Shown piece by piece: positions 43,074 to 52,172 of a stretch of DNA of 64,000 bases (position 1 is its first letter; each line of letters opens with the position of its first letter). The notes beneath the pieces were generated by a model. The model was not told where the DNA came from. It did not search any database and saw only the letters and a program-made list of their open reading frames with translations. A program made the position numbers and the translations under genes. Origin of the DNA: Geminicoccaceae bacterium (GTDB lineage: Bacteria > Pseudomonadota > Alphaproteobacteria > Geminicoccales > Geminicoccaceae); NCBI GenBank assembly GCA_028285265.1, contig JANQPX010000069.1, forward strand, positions 62,001 to 126,000. Reading direction: 5' to 3'.

Positions 43074-45928
43074 CCCAGGAACCGACAATCGACCTTCATG
43101 CTCCGGTTGGCGATCATGTCGCCAAGACCACTTGCTATATGTGTGCCTGCCGATGCGGCATTGACGTGCATATCCGCGATGGAAAAGTCCGTTACATCGA
43201 AGGCAACCGCGACCACCCCGTGAACAAAGGGGTACTCTGTGGCAAGGGTAGTGCAGGGATCATGCAGCACTATTCGCCCGCCCGTCTCCAGGCGCCAATG
43301 AAACGTGTTGGTGAGCGTGGTTCTGGTGAATTCGAAACGATCTCATGGGAGGAAGCCCTTACACTCGCTACGACGTGGATGGGCGACGTCCGAAAGACTG
43401 ATCCGAAGCGCCTAGCCTTCTTTACCGGGCGCGACCAGAGTCAAGCGCTGACTGGCTTTTGGGCAATGCAGTACGGCACTCCGAATTTTGCGGCCCATGG
43501 TGGTTTCTGCTCGGTCAATATGGCTGCTGGTGGGCTTTACACGTTCGGTGGCGCCTTTTGGGAATTCGGCGATCCTGACTGGAAGCACACCAAGTATTTC
43601 ATGTTGTTCGGCGTTGCAGAGGACCATGCGTCCAATCCGATCAAAATTGGCATCGGCAAGCTCAAAGAACGTGGCGCGAAGATCGTCTCGGTCAACCCTG
43701 TGCGTACCGGCTATAATGCGGTTGCCGATGAGTGGGTCGGGATCCGTCCAGGCACGGACGGTCTCTTTGCCGGGGCGCTGATCCATCAGTTGTTCAAAAA
43801 CCAGACGATCGATCTCGACTACCTCATCCGTTACACCAATGCTCCCTGGTTGGTGATTGACGATCATGGCGCAGCCGACCATGGCCTCTTTGCGCGCGAT
43901 AGCGACGGCAATCCTCTACTTTTTGACGTATCCCGTAGCGAGCTGGTCAACGCGCTTAGCGCTGACACCGAGATCAAACCGAGTCTGACAGGCAAACGAA
44001 AGCTCTCGGATGGCCGCATGGCCAGAACGGTTTTTGAGTTGATGGCAGAACGCTTTCTAGCTGACGAATACGCGCCCGAAGCTGTCGAGAAGACAATCGG
44101 TGTGCCCGCTGCCCAGATAGAGAGAATTGCGACAGAACTCGCCCATGTCGCGTTTGAACAGGAGATCGTTCTTGATCAGCCCTGGACGGATTGGAAAGGG
44201 CAACGTCACGAGAAGATGGTTGGTCGGCCTGTATCGATGCATGCCATGCGTGGCATCTCTGCGCATTCCAATGGCTTTCAGACCTGTCGCATGATCCACA
44301 TACTACAGATTCTCTTGGGATCGATCGACTGCCCAGGCGGCTTTCGCTACAAACCGCCCTATCCAAAGCAGGCTCCACCATGGCTACTTCCTCACGGAGC
44401 CCTCGACGATATTCAACCGGAACGACCACTTGGTGGCCCGCATCTTGGGTTTCCGCTGGGACCGCAACATCTGCTTTTGAATGGCGACGGACCGTCCCGG
44501 ATTGACAAAGGGTTTTCATGGGATGCGCCGATGTCCGCGCACGGTCTCATGCACATGGTCATCAACAACGCGGCAAAGCAAGATCCTTACGGCATCGACG
44601 TCTTGTTCATGTACATGGCCAATATGGCTTGGAATTCGTCGATGAACGTGCCTGGCACGATCGAACATTTGACCGCCAAAGATGAGAACGGCAACTACGT
44701 CATTCCGAAGATCATCTATTCGGACGCCTATTATTCAGAGATGGTGCCCTATGCGGATCTCATTCTGCCGGATACCACTTATCTCGAACGGTGGGATTGC
44801 ATCTCGCTTTTGGATCGACCGATCTCAGAACCCGACATGGCCGCCGATTCTATACGTCATCCCGTTGTCGAGCCAGATCGGGATGTGCGCGGGTTCCAGG
44901 ATGTCCTCATCGACCTCGGCGCACGACTCAGGCTACCAGCGTTTACCAACGATGACGGAACACCGAAATATCCAGGCGGCTACCCCGACTACATCGTCAA
45001 TCATCAACGAAAACCGGGGATTGGCCCGCTTGCAGGTTGGCGTGGCGCGGATGGTTCGGACGTTGGGCAAGGAGACCCTAATCCGGAGCAACTCGATCGA
45101 TACATCGAAAATGGTGCCTTCTTCGGGCAGCATATCGCGCCCGAACAGGCTTACTACAAGCATGCCAATCGGGACTATCTAGCCTGGGCCGTGAAGATGG
45201 GTTTTCGAACGGTGACCTTGCCAACCATTTTTCAGCTATATTGTGAGCCGCTACAGGCGTTCCGCCTTGCTGCTGAAGGTCATGGTGACCGCGTTCCCCC
45301 TGAACGTGCCAGGGCACGCATCAAGACCTATTTTGATCCTTTGCCGTTTTGGTATGAGCCTTTTGAAGAAGCAATGGTCGATCGGGCGACCTATCCACTG
45401 CACGCCATTACCCAACGGCCAATGCATATGTACCATTCCTGGGGCAGCCAGAATGCCTGGCTTCGCCAAATCACGGCGGCGAACCGGCTCTACATTCATC
45501 GGTCGCTCGGTGAGAGAATTGGAGCTGTTGATGACGATTGGGTGTGGCTAGCTTCCCACCAGGGACGTGTAAAATGTCAAGTTCGTCTAATGGATGGCGT
45601 GAATCCGGACACGGTTTGGACCTGGAACGCCATTGGCAAGCGGAGAGGTGCCTGGGGCCTCACTGATGATTCTCCTGAGTCCAATCAGGGTTTTCTTTTG
45701 AACCATTTGATTTCTGAACTGCTCCCTGAAGGTAGCGGCGGCTATCGCTATGCGAATGCTGATCCGATTACAGGGCAGGCTGCTTGGTTCGATCTCAAAG
45801 TTTCGATCGAGCGTGCAGGTGGAGAAAATCACACCGAACCTTTCTTCGAACCGCTTGGCAGATCAAGCCAGCCTCCGTCGCCATCAAAAGTGGCTTATGG
45901 CGCTGAGTTCAGGAGGAACGGGCGATGA
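43070..45928 (+). CDS. soeA: SoeA-type molybdopterin sulfite dehydrogenase, catalytic subunit
   Basis: A 952-residue molybdopterin oxidoreductase of the DMSO reductase family. N-terminal 4Fe-4S ligands Cys22, Cys25, Cys29 and Cys57 (CYMCACRC ... VLCGKG), and a candidate Mo-ligand Cys147 in HGGFCSVNMAAGG. No Tat signal, so the enzyme faces the cytoplasm, as in SoeABC of phototrophic and sulfonate-degrading bacteria. Later blocks YADLILPDTTYLERWD and VNPVRTGYNAVADEWVGIRPGTDG are typical of the PsrA/PhsA/SoeA branch. Directly after pta (ATGA) and before a ferredoxin-like and a NrfD-like subunit, it would oxidise the sulfite released by Xsc to sulfate. Confidence 0.88.
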   Translation: MTQEPTIDLHAPVGDHVAKTTCYMCACRCGIDVHIRDGKVRYIEGNRDHPVNKGVLCGKGSAGIMQHYSPARLQAPMKRVGERGSGEFETISWEEALTLATTWMGDVRKTDPKRLAFFTGRDQSQALTGFWAMQYGTPNFAAHGGFCSVNMAAGGLYTFGGAFWEFGDPDWKHTKYFMLFGVAEDHASNPIKIGIGKLKERGAKIVSVNPVRTGYNAVADEWVGIRPGTDGLFAGALIHQLFKNQTIDLDYLIRYTNAPWLVIDDHGAADHGLFARDSDGNPLLFDVSRSELVNALSADTEIKPSLTGKRKLSDGRMARTVFELMAERFLADEYAPEAVEKTIGVPAAQIERIATELAHVAFEQEIVLDQPWTDWKGQRHEKMVGRPVSMHAMRGISAHSNGFQTCRMIHILQILLGSIDCPGGFRYKPPYPKQAPPWLLPHGALDDIQPERPLGGPHLGFPLGPQHLLLNGDGPSRIDKGFSWDAPMSAHGLMHMVINNAAKQDPYGIDVLFMYMANMAWNSSMNVPGTIEHLTAKDENGNYVIPKIIYSDAYYSEMVPYADLILPDTTYLERWDCISLLDRPISEPDMAADSIRHPVVEPDRDVRGFQDVLIDLGARLRLPAFTNDDGTPKYPGGYPDYIVNHQRKPGIGPLAGWRGADGSDVGQGDPNPEQLDRYIENGAFFGQHIAPEQAYYKHANRDYLAWAVKMGFRTVTLPTIFQLYCEPLQAFRLAAEGHGDRVPPERARARIKTYFDPLPFWYEPFEEAMVDRATYPLHAITQRPMHMYHSWGSQNAWLRQITAANRLYIHRSLGERIGAVDDDWVWLASHQGRVKCQVRLMDGVNPDTVWTWNAIGKRRGAWGLTDDSPESNQGFLLNHLISELLPEGSGGYRYANADPITGQAAWFDLKVSIERAGGENHTEPFFEPLGRSSQPPSPSKVAYGAEFRRNGR

Positions 45929-46668
45929 CTAGCTTGCCGGCGACGACCAAAAAGAAGCTCGGCCTCGTTATCGATCTCGATATCTGTGTGGGCTGCCAAG
46001 CATGTGCAACCAGTTGCAAAGAGTGGAACACCGGCGGTTACTCGGCGCCGCTTTCAGATCATGACGCTTATGGAGCTGACCCTTCAGGCGCTTGGCTGAA
46101 CCGCATCCACTCATATGAAGTCGGCGAAGGCTCGGCTGCGAAGACCGTCCATTTTCCGCGCTCTTGCCTGCACTGTGAGACGCCGGATTGCGTCACGGTT
46201 TGCCCCACCGGAGCGTCTTACAAGCGTGTTGAAGATGGCATCGTATTAGTGAACCCGGATACATGCATCGGCTGCAAGCTTTGCTCCTGGGCCTGTCCCT
46301 ATGGCGCTCGAGAGTATGACTACGACGATGGCGTCATGAAGAAGTGTACGCTTTGCGTTGACCGCATTTACAATGAGACCATTCCGGAGGAGGACAGGGT
46401 GCCAGCTTGTGTCCGCGCCTGCCCAACGGGCGCCCGTGCCTTCGGGGATCTTGGCGATCCGGAGAGCGAGGTGTCGAAGGAAGTCGCGGCGCGCGGCGGC
46501 TTCAATCTCCTCGACGAGTTCGGTTACAAGCCCGTGAATAAGTATCTGCCGCCGCGCATCAATAAAGTCTCGGACGTGCAGGTGAAACGGCCGGCGATGA
46601 TCGAAAAATCAGACGGTTCCGCGATCGAAAACCTCTTCGCCTGGGTCGACCGGGCACTCTCAGCATAA
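45925..46668 (+). CDS. soeB: SoeB-type iron-sulfur subunit
   Basis: A 247-residue four-cluster ferredoxin-like subunit. Cysteine blocks: DICVGCQACATSCKEW (19-34), CLHCETPDCVTVCPTG, DTCIGCKLCSWACPYGAREY, and KKCTLCVDRIYNE ... PACVRACPTGARAFG, sixteen ligands in all, as in DmsB/PsrB/SoeB. It passes electrons from SoeA to the membrane subunit. It overlaps soeA by ATGA, with AGGAGG as ribosome site, and is 9 bp before soeC. Confidence 0.92.
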   Translation: MTSLPATTKKKLGLVIDLDICVGCQACATSCKEWNTGGYSAPLSDHDAYGADPSGAWLNRIHSYEVGEGSAAKTVHFPRSCLHCETPDCVTVCPTGASYKRVEDGIVLVNPDTCIGCKLCSWACPYGAREYDYDDGVMKKCTLCVDRIYNETIPEEDRVPACVRACPTGARAFGDLGDPESEVSKEVAARGGFNLLDEFGYKPVNKYLPPRINKVSDVQVKRPAMIEKSDGSAIENLFAWVDRALSA

Positions 46669-46677
46669 GGTCGCTCC

Positions 46678-47616
46678 ATGCATCCCGCTTATTCGGTTAT
46701 CTTGTTTACTACTTCTTCTGGCGCAGGTTACGGCCTTCTGTTTTGGCTTTCGATCGCCTACGTCTTTGGTCTCGTTCCTGACGATCGTTGGCTCTTGTTC
46801 TTCGGCATCGCCTTCGCTTTGATCTTGATCACGGTGGGATTGTTGGCATCGACGCTTCATCTCGGGCATCCGGAACGGGCGATCGGTGCGTTCTCTCAGT
46901 GGCGTTCTTCCTGGTTATCACGCGAAGGTGTTGCCGCGGTTTTCACCTATGCACCCGGAGGCCTTCTTGCCCTCTTCTGGTTACTCGGAATCGACAATGG
47001 GCTGATGCCTCTCCTTGCCCTACTTTCGGCGGCAGGTGCGGCCGCCACAGTCTATTGCACCGGCATGATCTATGCTTCGCTTCGCACCATACGGCAGTGG
47101 CATCAAGGGCTCGTTCCCCTGATTTACTTGGCACTTGCTGCGGGCACCGGGGCTCTACTCTTCGGCTTTGTGTTAGGTCTTTTTGACTATTCCTCAGGCT
47201 GGCCTGCTTTGTTGACGCTGGTGTGTCTCGCCTTAGGTGGAGCCCTGAAATGGCGCTATTGGCAGAGTATTGACACCAATAAAGGTCAATACACCGCCGA
47301 GATGGCAATCGGACTCGGGTCAATGGGTAAGGTCAAGCCACTTGATCCGCCGCACACGCGTCCGAACTTTGTTATGCGCGAGATGGGTTACCGTGTCGCT
47401 CGTAAGCATGTCGAGAAGCTACGCCTGGGGGTCATGCTCGCTTTGTTCCTAGGGCCGGCTGTGTTGGTACTGCTCGCTGGACTAACGGGTTGGTCCACAT
47501 TCCTATTTGCGCTTGCTGTCCTCACTGCGGCTTTGGGTGTGACGATCGAACGTTGGCTATTCTTCGCTGAAGCAGAGCACGTTTCCATGCTCTATTACGG
47601 TGCTGAACAAGCGTAA
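46678..47616 (+). CDS. soeC: SoeC-type membrane anchor (DmsC family)
   Basis: A 312-residue membrane protein with about eight spans (near 10-25, 40-60, 85-105, 110-130, 145-165, 175-195, 245-265, 270-290). Segments LASTLHLGHPERAIGAFSQWRSSWLSREGV and AEHVSMLYY are typical of DmsC-type quinone-reactive anchors. It would hold SoeAB at the inner face of the membrane and pass sulfite-derived electrons to quinone. No haem ligands are expected or clearly seen. Third gene of the soe set. Confidence 0.9.
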   Translation: MHPAYSVILFTTSSGAGYGLLFWLSIAYVFGLVPDDRWLLFFGIAFALILITVGLLASTLHLGHPERAIGAFSQWRSSWLSREGVAAVFTYAPGGLLALFWLLGIDNGLMPLLALLSAAGAAATVYCTGMIYASLRTIRQWHQGLVPLIYLALAAGTGALLFGFVLGLFDYSSGWPALLTLVCLALGGALKWRYWQSIDTNKGQYTAEMAIGLGSMGKVKPLDPPHTRPNFVMREMGYRVARKHVEKLRLGVMLALFLGPAVLVLLAGLTGWSTFLFALAVLTAALGVTIERWLFFAEAEHVSMLYYGAEQA

Positions 47617-47674
47617 GACGCATGCATAGCCCGTAGTGCATGACATAAAGAGTCGATAACGACGGGAGAGTGCG

Positions 47675-49537
47675 ATGGAAGCGGTAGGCCTGACCTTCGA
47701 GATGGTCGTTGTGCTCGTCATCCTCAGCCTTACCGTCTTTCTCTTCGTCTCCGAGATCGTTCGGGTCGACTTTGCTGCAATTATCGTCATGGTGCTACTC
47801 GGTTGCCTCGCCTCCGTGCCCGGCCTCGACAATATCGTCGATGTACGCCAGCTATTCGACGGCTTCGGCAGCAATGCGGTCATCTCGATCATCGCGGTCA
47901 TGATCATCGGCGCCGGCCTTGATCGCACCGGTGTCATGTCGGTGGTCGCAGCTTGGATCAGCAAGGCTGGTGGTGCCACAGAAGTCCGCATCATCCCCAT
48001 GGTTTCTGGCACCGTTGGTACGATTTCGAGCTTCATGCAAAATGTTGGTGCTGCTGCTCTCTTTTTGCCAGTGGTTTCGCGTATCGCCGTCCGTACTGGC
48101 CTGCCGATGTCGCGCCTGTTAATGCCGATGGGGTTCTGCGCCATCCTCGGCGGCACGATGACCATGGTCGGCTCGTCGCCGCTCATCCTATTGAACGATC
48201 TCATCCAAGGTATCAATGGCTCATTGCCGGATGATCGTCAGATGAGGACCTTCGGCCTATTTTCGGTAACGCCGATCGGCCTGGCATTGCTTGCGACCGG
48301 CATTCTTTACTTCGTTTTCTTGGGTCAACTCGTCTTACCCCGTACGGCATCGCAAAACGGTACGAAAGGCCGCTCGCTGCTCGATTACTACCACCGCACA
48401 TATGGATTGAAAGGTGAAATCCATGAGGTGCCGATTCCCGTTGGACATATTTTGGTCGGTAAGAGCATTGACGATGTCGAGCAGCATTACGGAATCCAGC
48501 TCATTGCCACCCATTATCTCGGCAAGACCTTTATCGCGCCGCCCAGGACCGTCGAGATCTTGGCCCCCGTGAGACTTGCAGTGATCGGTGAGCCTGAAAG
48601 TGTCGCTTATTTTCTCAATGACACCGGTCTACACGAACGTCCGTCGCTCGATGCCTTCGCCGAAACGCTCGGGCCATCGGAGGCGGGTATAGCTGAGGTG
48701 GTCATCTCGCCGAACTCCAGTCTCATCGGCAAAACAGGTCGGGAAATCGTCATCCGAAGAGTCTACGGCATATCACCGTTGGTCATTTTTCGTGGCGGTG
48801 AAACATTGACGCGCGACCGCGAAAAAATTGGCCGTACGCCCTACAAAGCGGGCGATCTCCTAGTATGTCATACAACCTGGGACGCCCTAACACGTCTGGA
48901 AAAGGATCGAGATTTCGTCGTCGTCACCTCCGACTACCCACGCGAGCAACTTCGTCCGCAAAAGGTCACCTGGGCGCTTGCCTTCTTTTTGGTTGCGCTT
49001 GGTCTGATCCTGTTAACAGACCTTCGCCTGTCACTTTGCCTCCTCGTGGGGGCAAGTGGCATGATTGCAAGCCGTGTGCTCTCAATCGAGGAAGCCTACG
49101 AAGCCGTTAGCTGGAACACGGTGTTTTTGCTGGCATGTCTTATTCCACTGGGTCAGGCGGTTCAGTCGACTGGCACCGCTGAATGGATCGCCGCGCAAAT
49201 CTTAGCCCTTTTAGACGGGATGCCCATCTGGGTGCTTCAAGCTGCCATCGCCGTGCTTGCTACGTTCTTTACCCTTGTGATGTCCAATGTTGGTGCGACT
49301 GTGCTCCTGGTGCCTTTGGCGGTCAATATTGCTCTTCAGGCTGGAGCGGATCCGGCGCTCTTTGCGCTGACCGTCGCGATCTCTACCTCCAATTCATTCC
49401 TCATTCCCACCCATCAAGTGAATGCTCTCATCATGGGACCAGGCGGATACAGTGTTTCCGACTTCATCCGGGCCGGCGGCATCATGACTTTGCTGTTTCT
49501 TGTGGTGTCACTGGCGGGTTTGAGCCTTCTCCTCTGA
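47675..49537 (+). CDS. SLC13/DASS-family anion permease with RCK_C domains
   Basis: A 620-residue permease. About five spans at 8-195, then a soluble insert (about 215-410) with two TrkA-C/RCK_C domains (VPIPVGHILVGKSIDDVEQHYG and VVISPNSSLIGKTGREIVIRR), then about five spans including SNVGATVLLVPLAVNIALQAGADPALFALTVAISTSNSFLIPTHQ. The family carries sulfate and dicarboxylates. At the end of a pathway that produces sulfate and sulfite in the cytosol, export of those anions is likely. It begins 58 bp after soeC and is probably in the same transcript. Confidence 0.85.
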   Translation: MEAVGLTFEMVVVLVILSLTVFLFVSEIVRVDFAAIIVMVLLGCLASVPGLDNIVDVRQLFDGFGSNAVISIIAVMIIGAGLDRTGVMSVVAAWISKAGGATEVRIIPMVSGTVGTISSFMQNVGAAALFLPVVSRIAVRTGLPMSRLLMPMGFCAILGGTMTMVGSSPLILLNDLIQGINGSLPDDRQMRTFGLFSVTPIGLALLATGILYFVFLGQLVLPRTASQNGTKGRSLLDYYHRTYGLKGEIHEVPIPVGHILVGKSIDDVEQHYGIQLIATHYLGKTFIAPPRTVEILAPVRLAVIGEPESVAYFLNDTGLHERPSLDAFAETLGPSEAGIAEVVISPNSSLIGKTGREIVIRRVYGISPLVIFRGGETLTRDREKIGRTPYKAGDLLVCHTTWDALTRLEKDRDFVVVTSDYPREQLRPQKVTWALAFFLVALGLILLTDLRLSLCLLVGASGMIASRVLSIEEAYEAVSWNTVFLLACLIPLGQAVQSTGTAEWIAAQILALLDGMPIWVLQAAIAVLATFFTLVMSNVGATVLLVPLAVNIALQAGADPALFALTVAISTSNSFLIPTHQVNALIMGPGGYSVSDFIRAGGIMTLLFLVVSLAGLSLLL

Positions 49538-49562
49538 AAGCTCAAACCCAAACCTCCAAGCG

Positions 49563-50741
49563 CTAATGCACGTCGACGCGTGCCAGTGCGTGTTCCAAAA
49601 TTTCCATGGCCGAAGCGATGTCATCGCTTTCAACATTGAGCGCTGGCATGAATCGCAGCGTGTTCGAACGCGGCGCATTCACGAGCAGACCGAGTTCAAA
49701 AGCGGCAGCTTGTACGTCAGCTGCACAGGGGCGAGACAGATCGACTGCCCACAGCAGGCCGCTTCCCCGGATATCTCTGAAATCGAAACGGTCGCCAAGC
49801 TTGGTTAGTGCGTCTTGGATCACGATTCCAGCAGCTGCAACGCCGTCCAAGAAATGTTGGTTAGAGACTGCCTTGGTGACGGCAAGGCCAACAGCGGTCA
49901 TGAGCGGATTACCATTGTAGGTCCCGCCCTGGTCGCCATAGGCAAAGCAACAAGCATGTTTTGCCGCAAGCATAGCTGATATGGGCACACCACCACCAAG
50001 ACCTTTGCCGAGTGTGATGATGTCAGGTGTAACGTTCTCTTGTTCGCAGGCGAAGAAGGTGCCTGTTCTACCAACGCCGGTTTGGACTTCATCTAGAATG
50101 AGCAAGATATTGTGGTCATCCGCCAGTGAGCGAAGGTCACGCAGATAGCCAGAAGGGGGAACGATGACGCCGGCTTCACCTTGGATCGGTTCGACAAGAA
50201 CTGCGACCGTTTCCGATGTAATGGCTTGGCTTACGGCTTCGGCATCGCCAAAGGGAACTTTGCGAAATCCGGGCATTGGCGGTGGGAACAGCGTGTCCCA
50301 GCCAGCTTTTCCGCTCGCTGCCATCGTCGCGAGCGTCCGGCCGTGAAATCCGTTTTTTGTACTCAAGATCTCAAAGGCACCCGACCTCTTCACCTGCCCC
50401 CATTTACGCGCAAGTTTGATGGCAGCTTCATTGGCCTCGGCCCCCGAGTTTGCAAAGTGAACTTGGCTTAACCCACTGAGGCTCACTAGGTGTGATGAAA
50501 GGGCCAACTGAGGGGCATTATGCAAGGCTGGGCTCGGGTTGATGAGCTGCCCCGCTTGTTGGCCGAGAGCCTCCAAGATTTCTGGTGGGCAATGTCCAAG
50601 CGCATTGACGGCCCAGCCTTGAATGAAATCCAGATAGCGACGACCTCGGTCATCCCAAAGATAGGATCCTTTGCCCCGAATCATGATCGATTCTGGCCGA
50701 GACGTAATTGGCATCAATGGAGAGAACTTGTCTTCACTCAT
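49563..50741 (-). CDS. class III aminotransferase, acetylornithine transaminase type
   Basis: A 392-residue PLP enzyme. NSGAEANEAAIKLARKW (98-114), GFHGRT (131-136), EPIQGE (184-189), DEVQTGVGRTG (217-227) and the PLP lysine Lys246 in TLGKGLGGG are all present. Length and LALSSHLVSLSGLSQVHFANSG fit the ArgD/AstC/GabT-like group, closest to ArgD by eye. It faces the SLC13 gene tail-to-tail at 25 bp and has no arginine gene beside it. Substrate therefore uncertain: acetylornithine, or another omega-amino acid such as taurine, which would also feed Xsc. Confidence 0.85.
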   Translation of the reverse strand: MSEDKFSPLMPITSRPESIMIRGKGSYLWDDRGRRYLDFIQGWAVNALGHCPPEILEALGQQAGQLINPSPALHNAPQLALSSHLVSLSGLSQVHFANSGAEANEAAIKLARKWGQVKRSGAFEILSTKNGFHGRTLATMAASGKAGWDTLFPPPMPGFRKVPFGDAEAVSQAITSETVAVLVEPIQGEAGVIVPPSGYLRDLRSLADDHNILLILDEVQTGVGRTGTFFACEQENVTPDIITLGKGLGGGVPISAMLAAKHACCFAYGDQGGTYNGNPLMTAVGLAVTKAVSNQHFLDGVAAAGIVIQDALTKLGDRFDFRDIRGSGLLWAVDLSRPCAADVQAAAFELGLLVNAPRSNTLRFMPALNVESDDIASAMEILEHALARVDVH

Positions 50742-51141
50742 CGGTATCTCCCGTTGGGCGATACCCAGTATCTCTCTGAGCCGCCCATGTTGCTGGACGG
50801 CTTATGTCGATGTTTACTTATCCATGACTCACTGCACCGTCCGTATTGAGGCGGTGCGGCGGCGCACAGAGTATGGCGTACTGATCAACATGCGACCTTG
50901 TATGACGCAGTGGTGGCCATGTTTCAAGTGCAGCCGGTTGTTGCTAGCCTCGAATTCAGCTGACAACGTCCGTCGGTTGGGGACGCTCGATCCACATCCT
51001 TCCAGCTTCATTGGATCGGACGACAAGGCGCAAGGCACTTTTACGTTTGGTGGTAGCTTTCTCTACGAGTGCACGGGGCAGGGGAAGTCGATCAACGGTT
51101 TCCTTCACAGGCCAGTAAGACGATAGCATTGCGAATGGTGA
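50742..51141. other. intergenic stretch
   Basis: About 400 bp. It holds the upstream region of the aminotransferase gene and the 3' side of the MarR-GNAT gene. Several short overlapping frames on both strands lack ribosome sites or family resemblance. Nothing further is seen. Confidence 0.5.
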
Positions 51142-52017
51142 TCAGAGCTTCTTTTCAAAGAAGAAGTCGGGATAGGGGTCGTCGTTAAATCGGTCGATTT
51201 CAGTCCAGCCGGAACGCCGATAAAGGCCAATAGCTTCTGGCAGAGCACGATTCGTATCCAGCCGCAGCGTCTTGATTGACAGGGTGCGTGCGGCCTCTTC
51301 CGAGGCCTCCATGAGACGCGTGCCGAGGCCAAGACCACGCGCGGAAGGAGCAACCCAGAGGCGTTTGATTTCCGCAGTTTCGCCGCCATTGCCTTTCAGA
51401 CCGACGCATCCGATAGGCAGTCCATCAGATATGGCCACAAGAAAAGCACCACGTGGGCGGATCATGTCCTTGGCCTCGGGGTCCCGCGACCGCGATGCAT
51501 CGAAACCACTCTCAAAGCGGCGATCTAACTCAGCATAGTACTCGTTTAGGCAATAGCGCGCGTCGGAACACTTGGGATCCATCTCATCGATCGCAATTCG
51601 ATCCTGCCCCAGCGCAGACGCGACAAGATCCATGGCGGCCAAAAGAATTTGGGGGCGCGGATGTCGTGTTAGGAGGGCTTCAGCCCGTGAATTCGAAAGG
51701 CGTTCGTAAGCCCTGAACTCTTGCCGACCTGCTGTCGTCAACAATGCTACACGGCGGCGAGCATCGCCCCGGTGTTCGGCGGTTTCGATGAGCCCTTCGC
51801 GTTCTAGTCCACGAAGGAGACGGCTCATCAGACCGGAGTCTAGGCCGAGATAGTCGCGAAGATCCGCCACATCTGAACGACCACAACCAATTGCATTCAG
51901 CACGCGGGCGGCGCCAAGGGACCGGCCGCGCCCAAGAAACGATGTATCGAGGGCGCCGACTTCAGTGGTAACAGCGCGGCCAAAGCGGCGTACACGTGAG
52001 ACAGGATCAACTGACAT
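51142..52017 (-). CDS. MarR-GNAT fusion protein
   Basis: A 291-residue fusion: a MarR-type winged HTH (about 5-135; GRSLGAARVLNAIG, LRDYLGLDSGLMSRLLRGLEREGLI, DARRRVALLT) followed by a GNAT N-acetyltransferase (about 150-285; AFLVAISDGLPIGCVGLKG and RLWVAPSARGLGLGTRLMEASEEAAR with the acetyl-CoA loop). Such fusions are common in bacteria and may regulate, acetylate or do both. A perfect palindrome lies just upstream of its ATG and suggests autoregulation. The acetylation substrate is unknown. Confidence 0.9.
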   Translation of the reverse strand: MSVDPVSRVRRFGRAVTTEVGALDTSFLGRGRSLGAARVLNAIGCGRSDVADLRDYLGLDSGLMSRLLRGLEREGLIETAEHRGDARRRVALLTTAGRQEFRAYERLSNSRAEALLTRHPRPQILLAAMDLVASALGQDRIAIDEMDPKCSDARYCLNEYYAELDRRFESGFDASRSRDPEAKDMIRPRGAFLVAISDGLPIGCVGLKGNGGETAEIKRLWVAPSARGLGLGTRLMEASEEAARTLSIKTLRLDTNRALPEAIGLYRRSGWTEIDRFNDDPYPDFFFEKKL

Positions 52018-52019
52018 AA

Positions 52020-52039
52020 TATCTGACTTTAGTCAGATA
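52020..52039. promoter_or_regulatory. MarR-type operator at the MarR-GNAT start
   Basis: TATCTGACT-TT-AGTCAGATA, a perfect 20-bp palindrome whose edge is 3 bp from the MarR-GNAT start codon on the minus strand. Position and symmetry fit an autoregulatory MarR operator that would block the promoter or early transcription. Confidence 0.6.
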
Positions 52040-52172
52040 AATAGGGTCGTCAAGCCAACAAGTGGGCTGGTGTTTGGTTCGACGCGTTCGAAGCCGAGCT
52101 CTTTATTGAGGGCGGTTATCGCTACAGCAGGCTGCGGATAGATCCGACCATGCCTTTTCGCAATTTCAGTGT

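Noticed and set aside
43974..44519. 181-codon minus-strand frame inside soeA
   Set aside because: Antisense to a long conserved gene, with no motif of its own.
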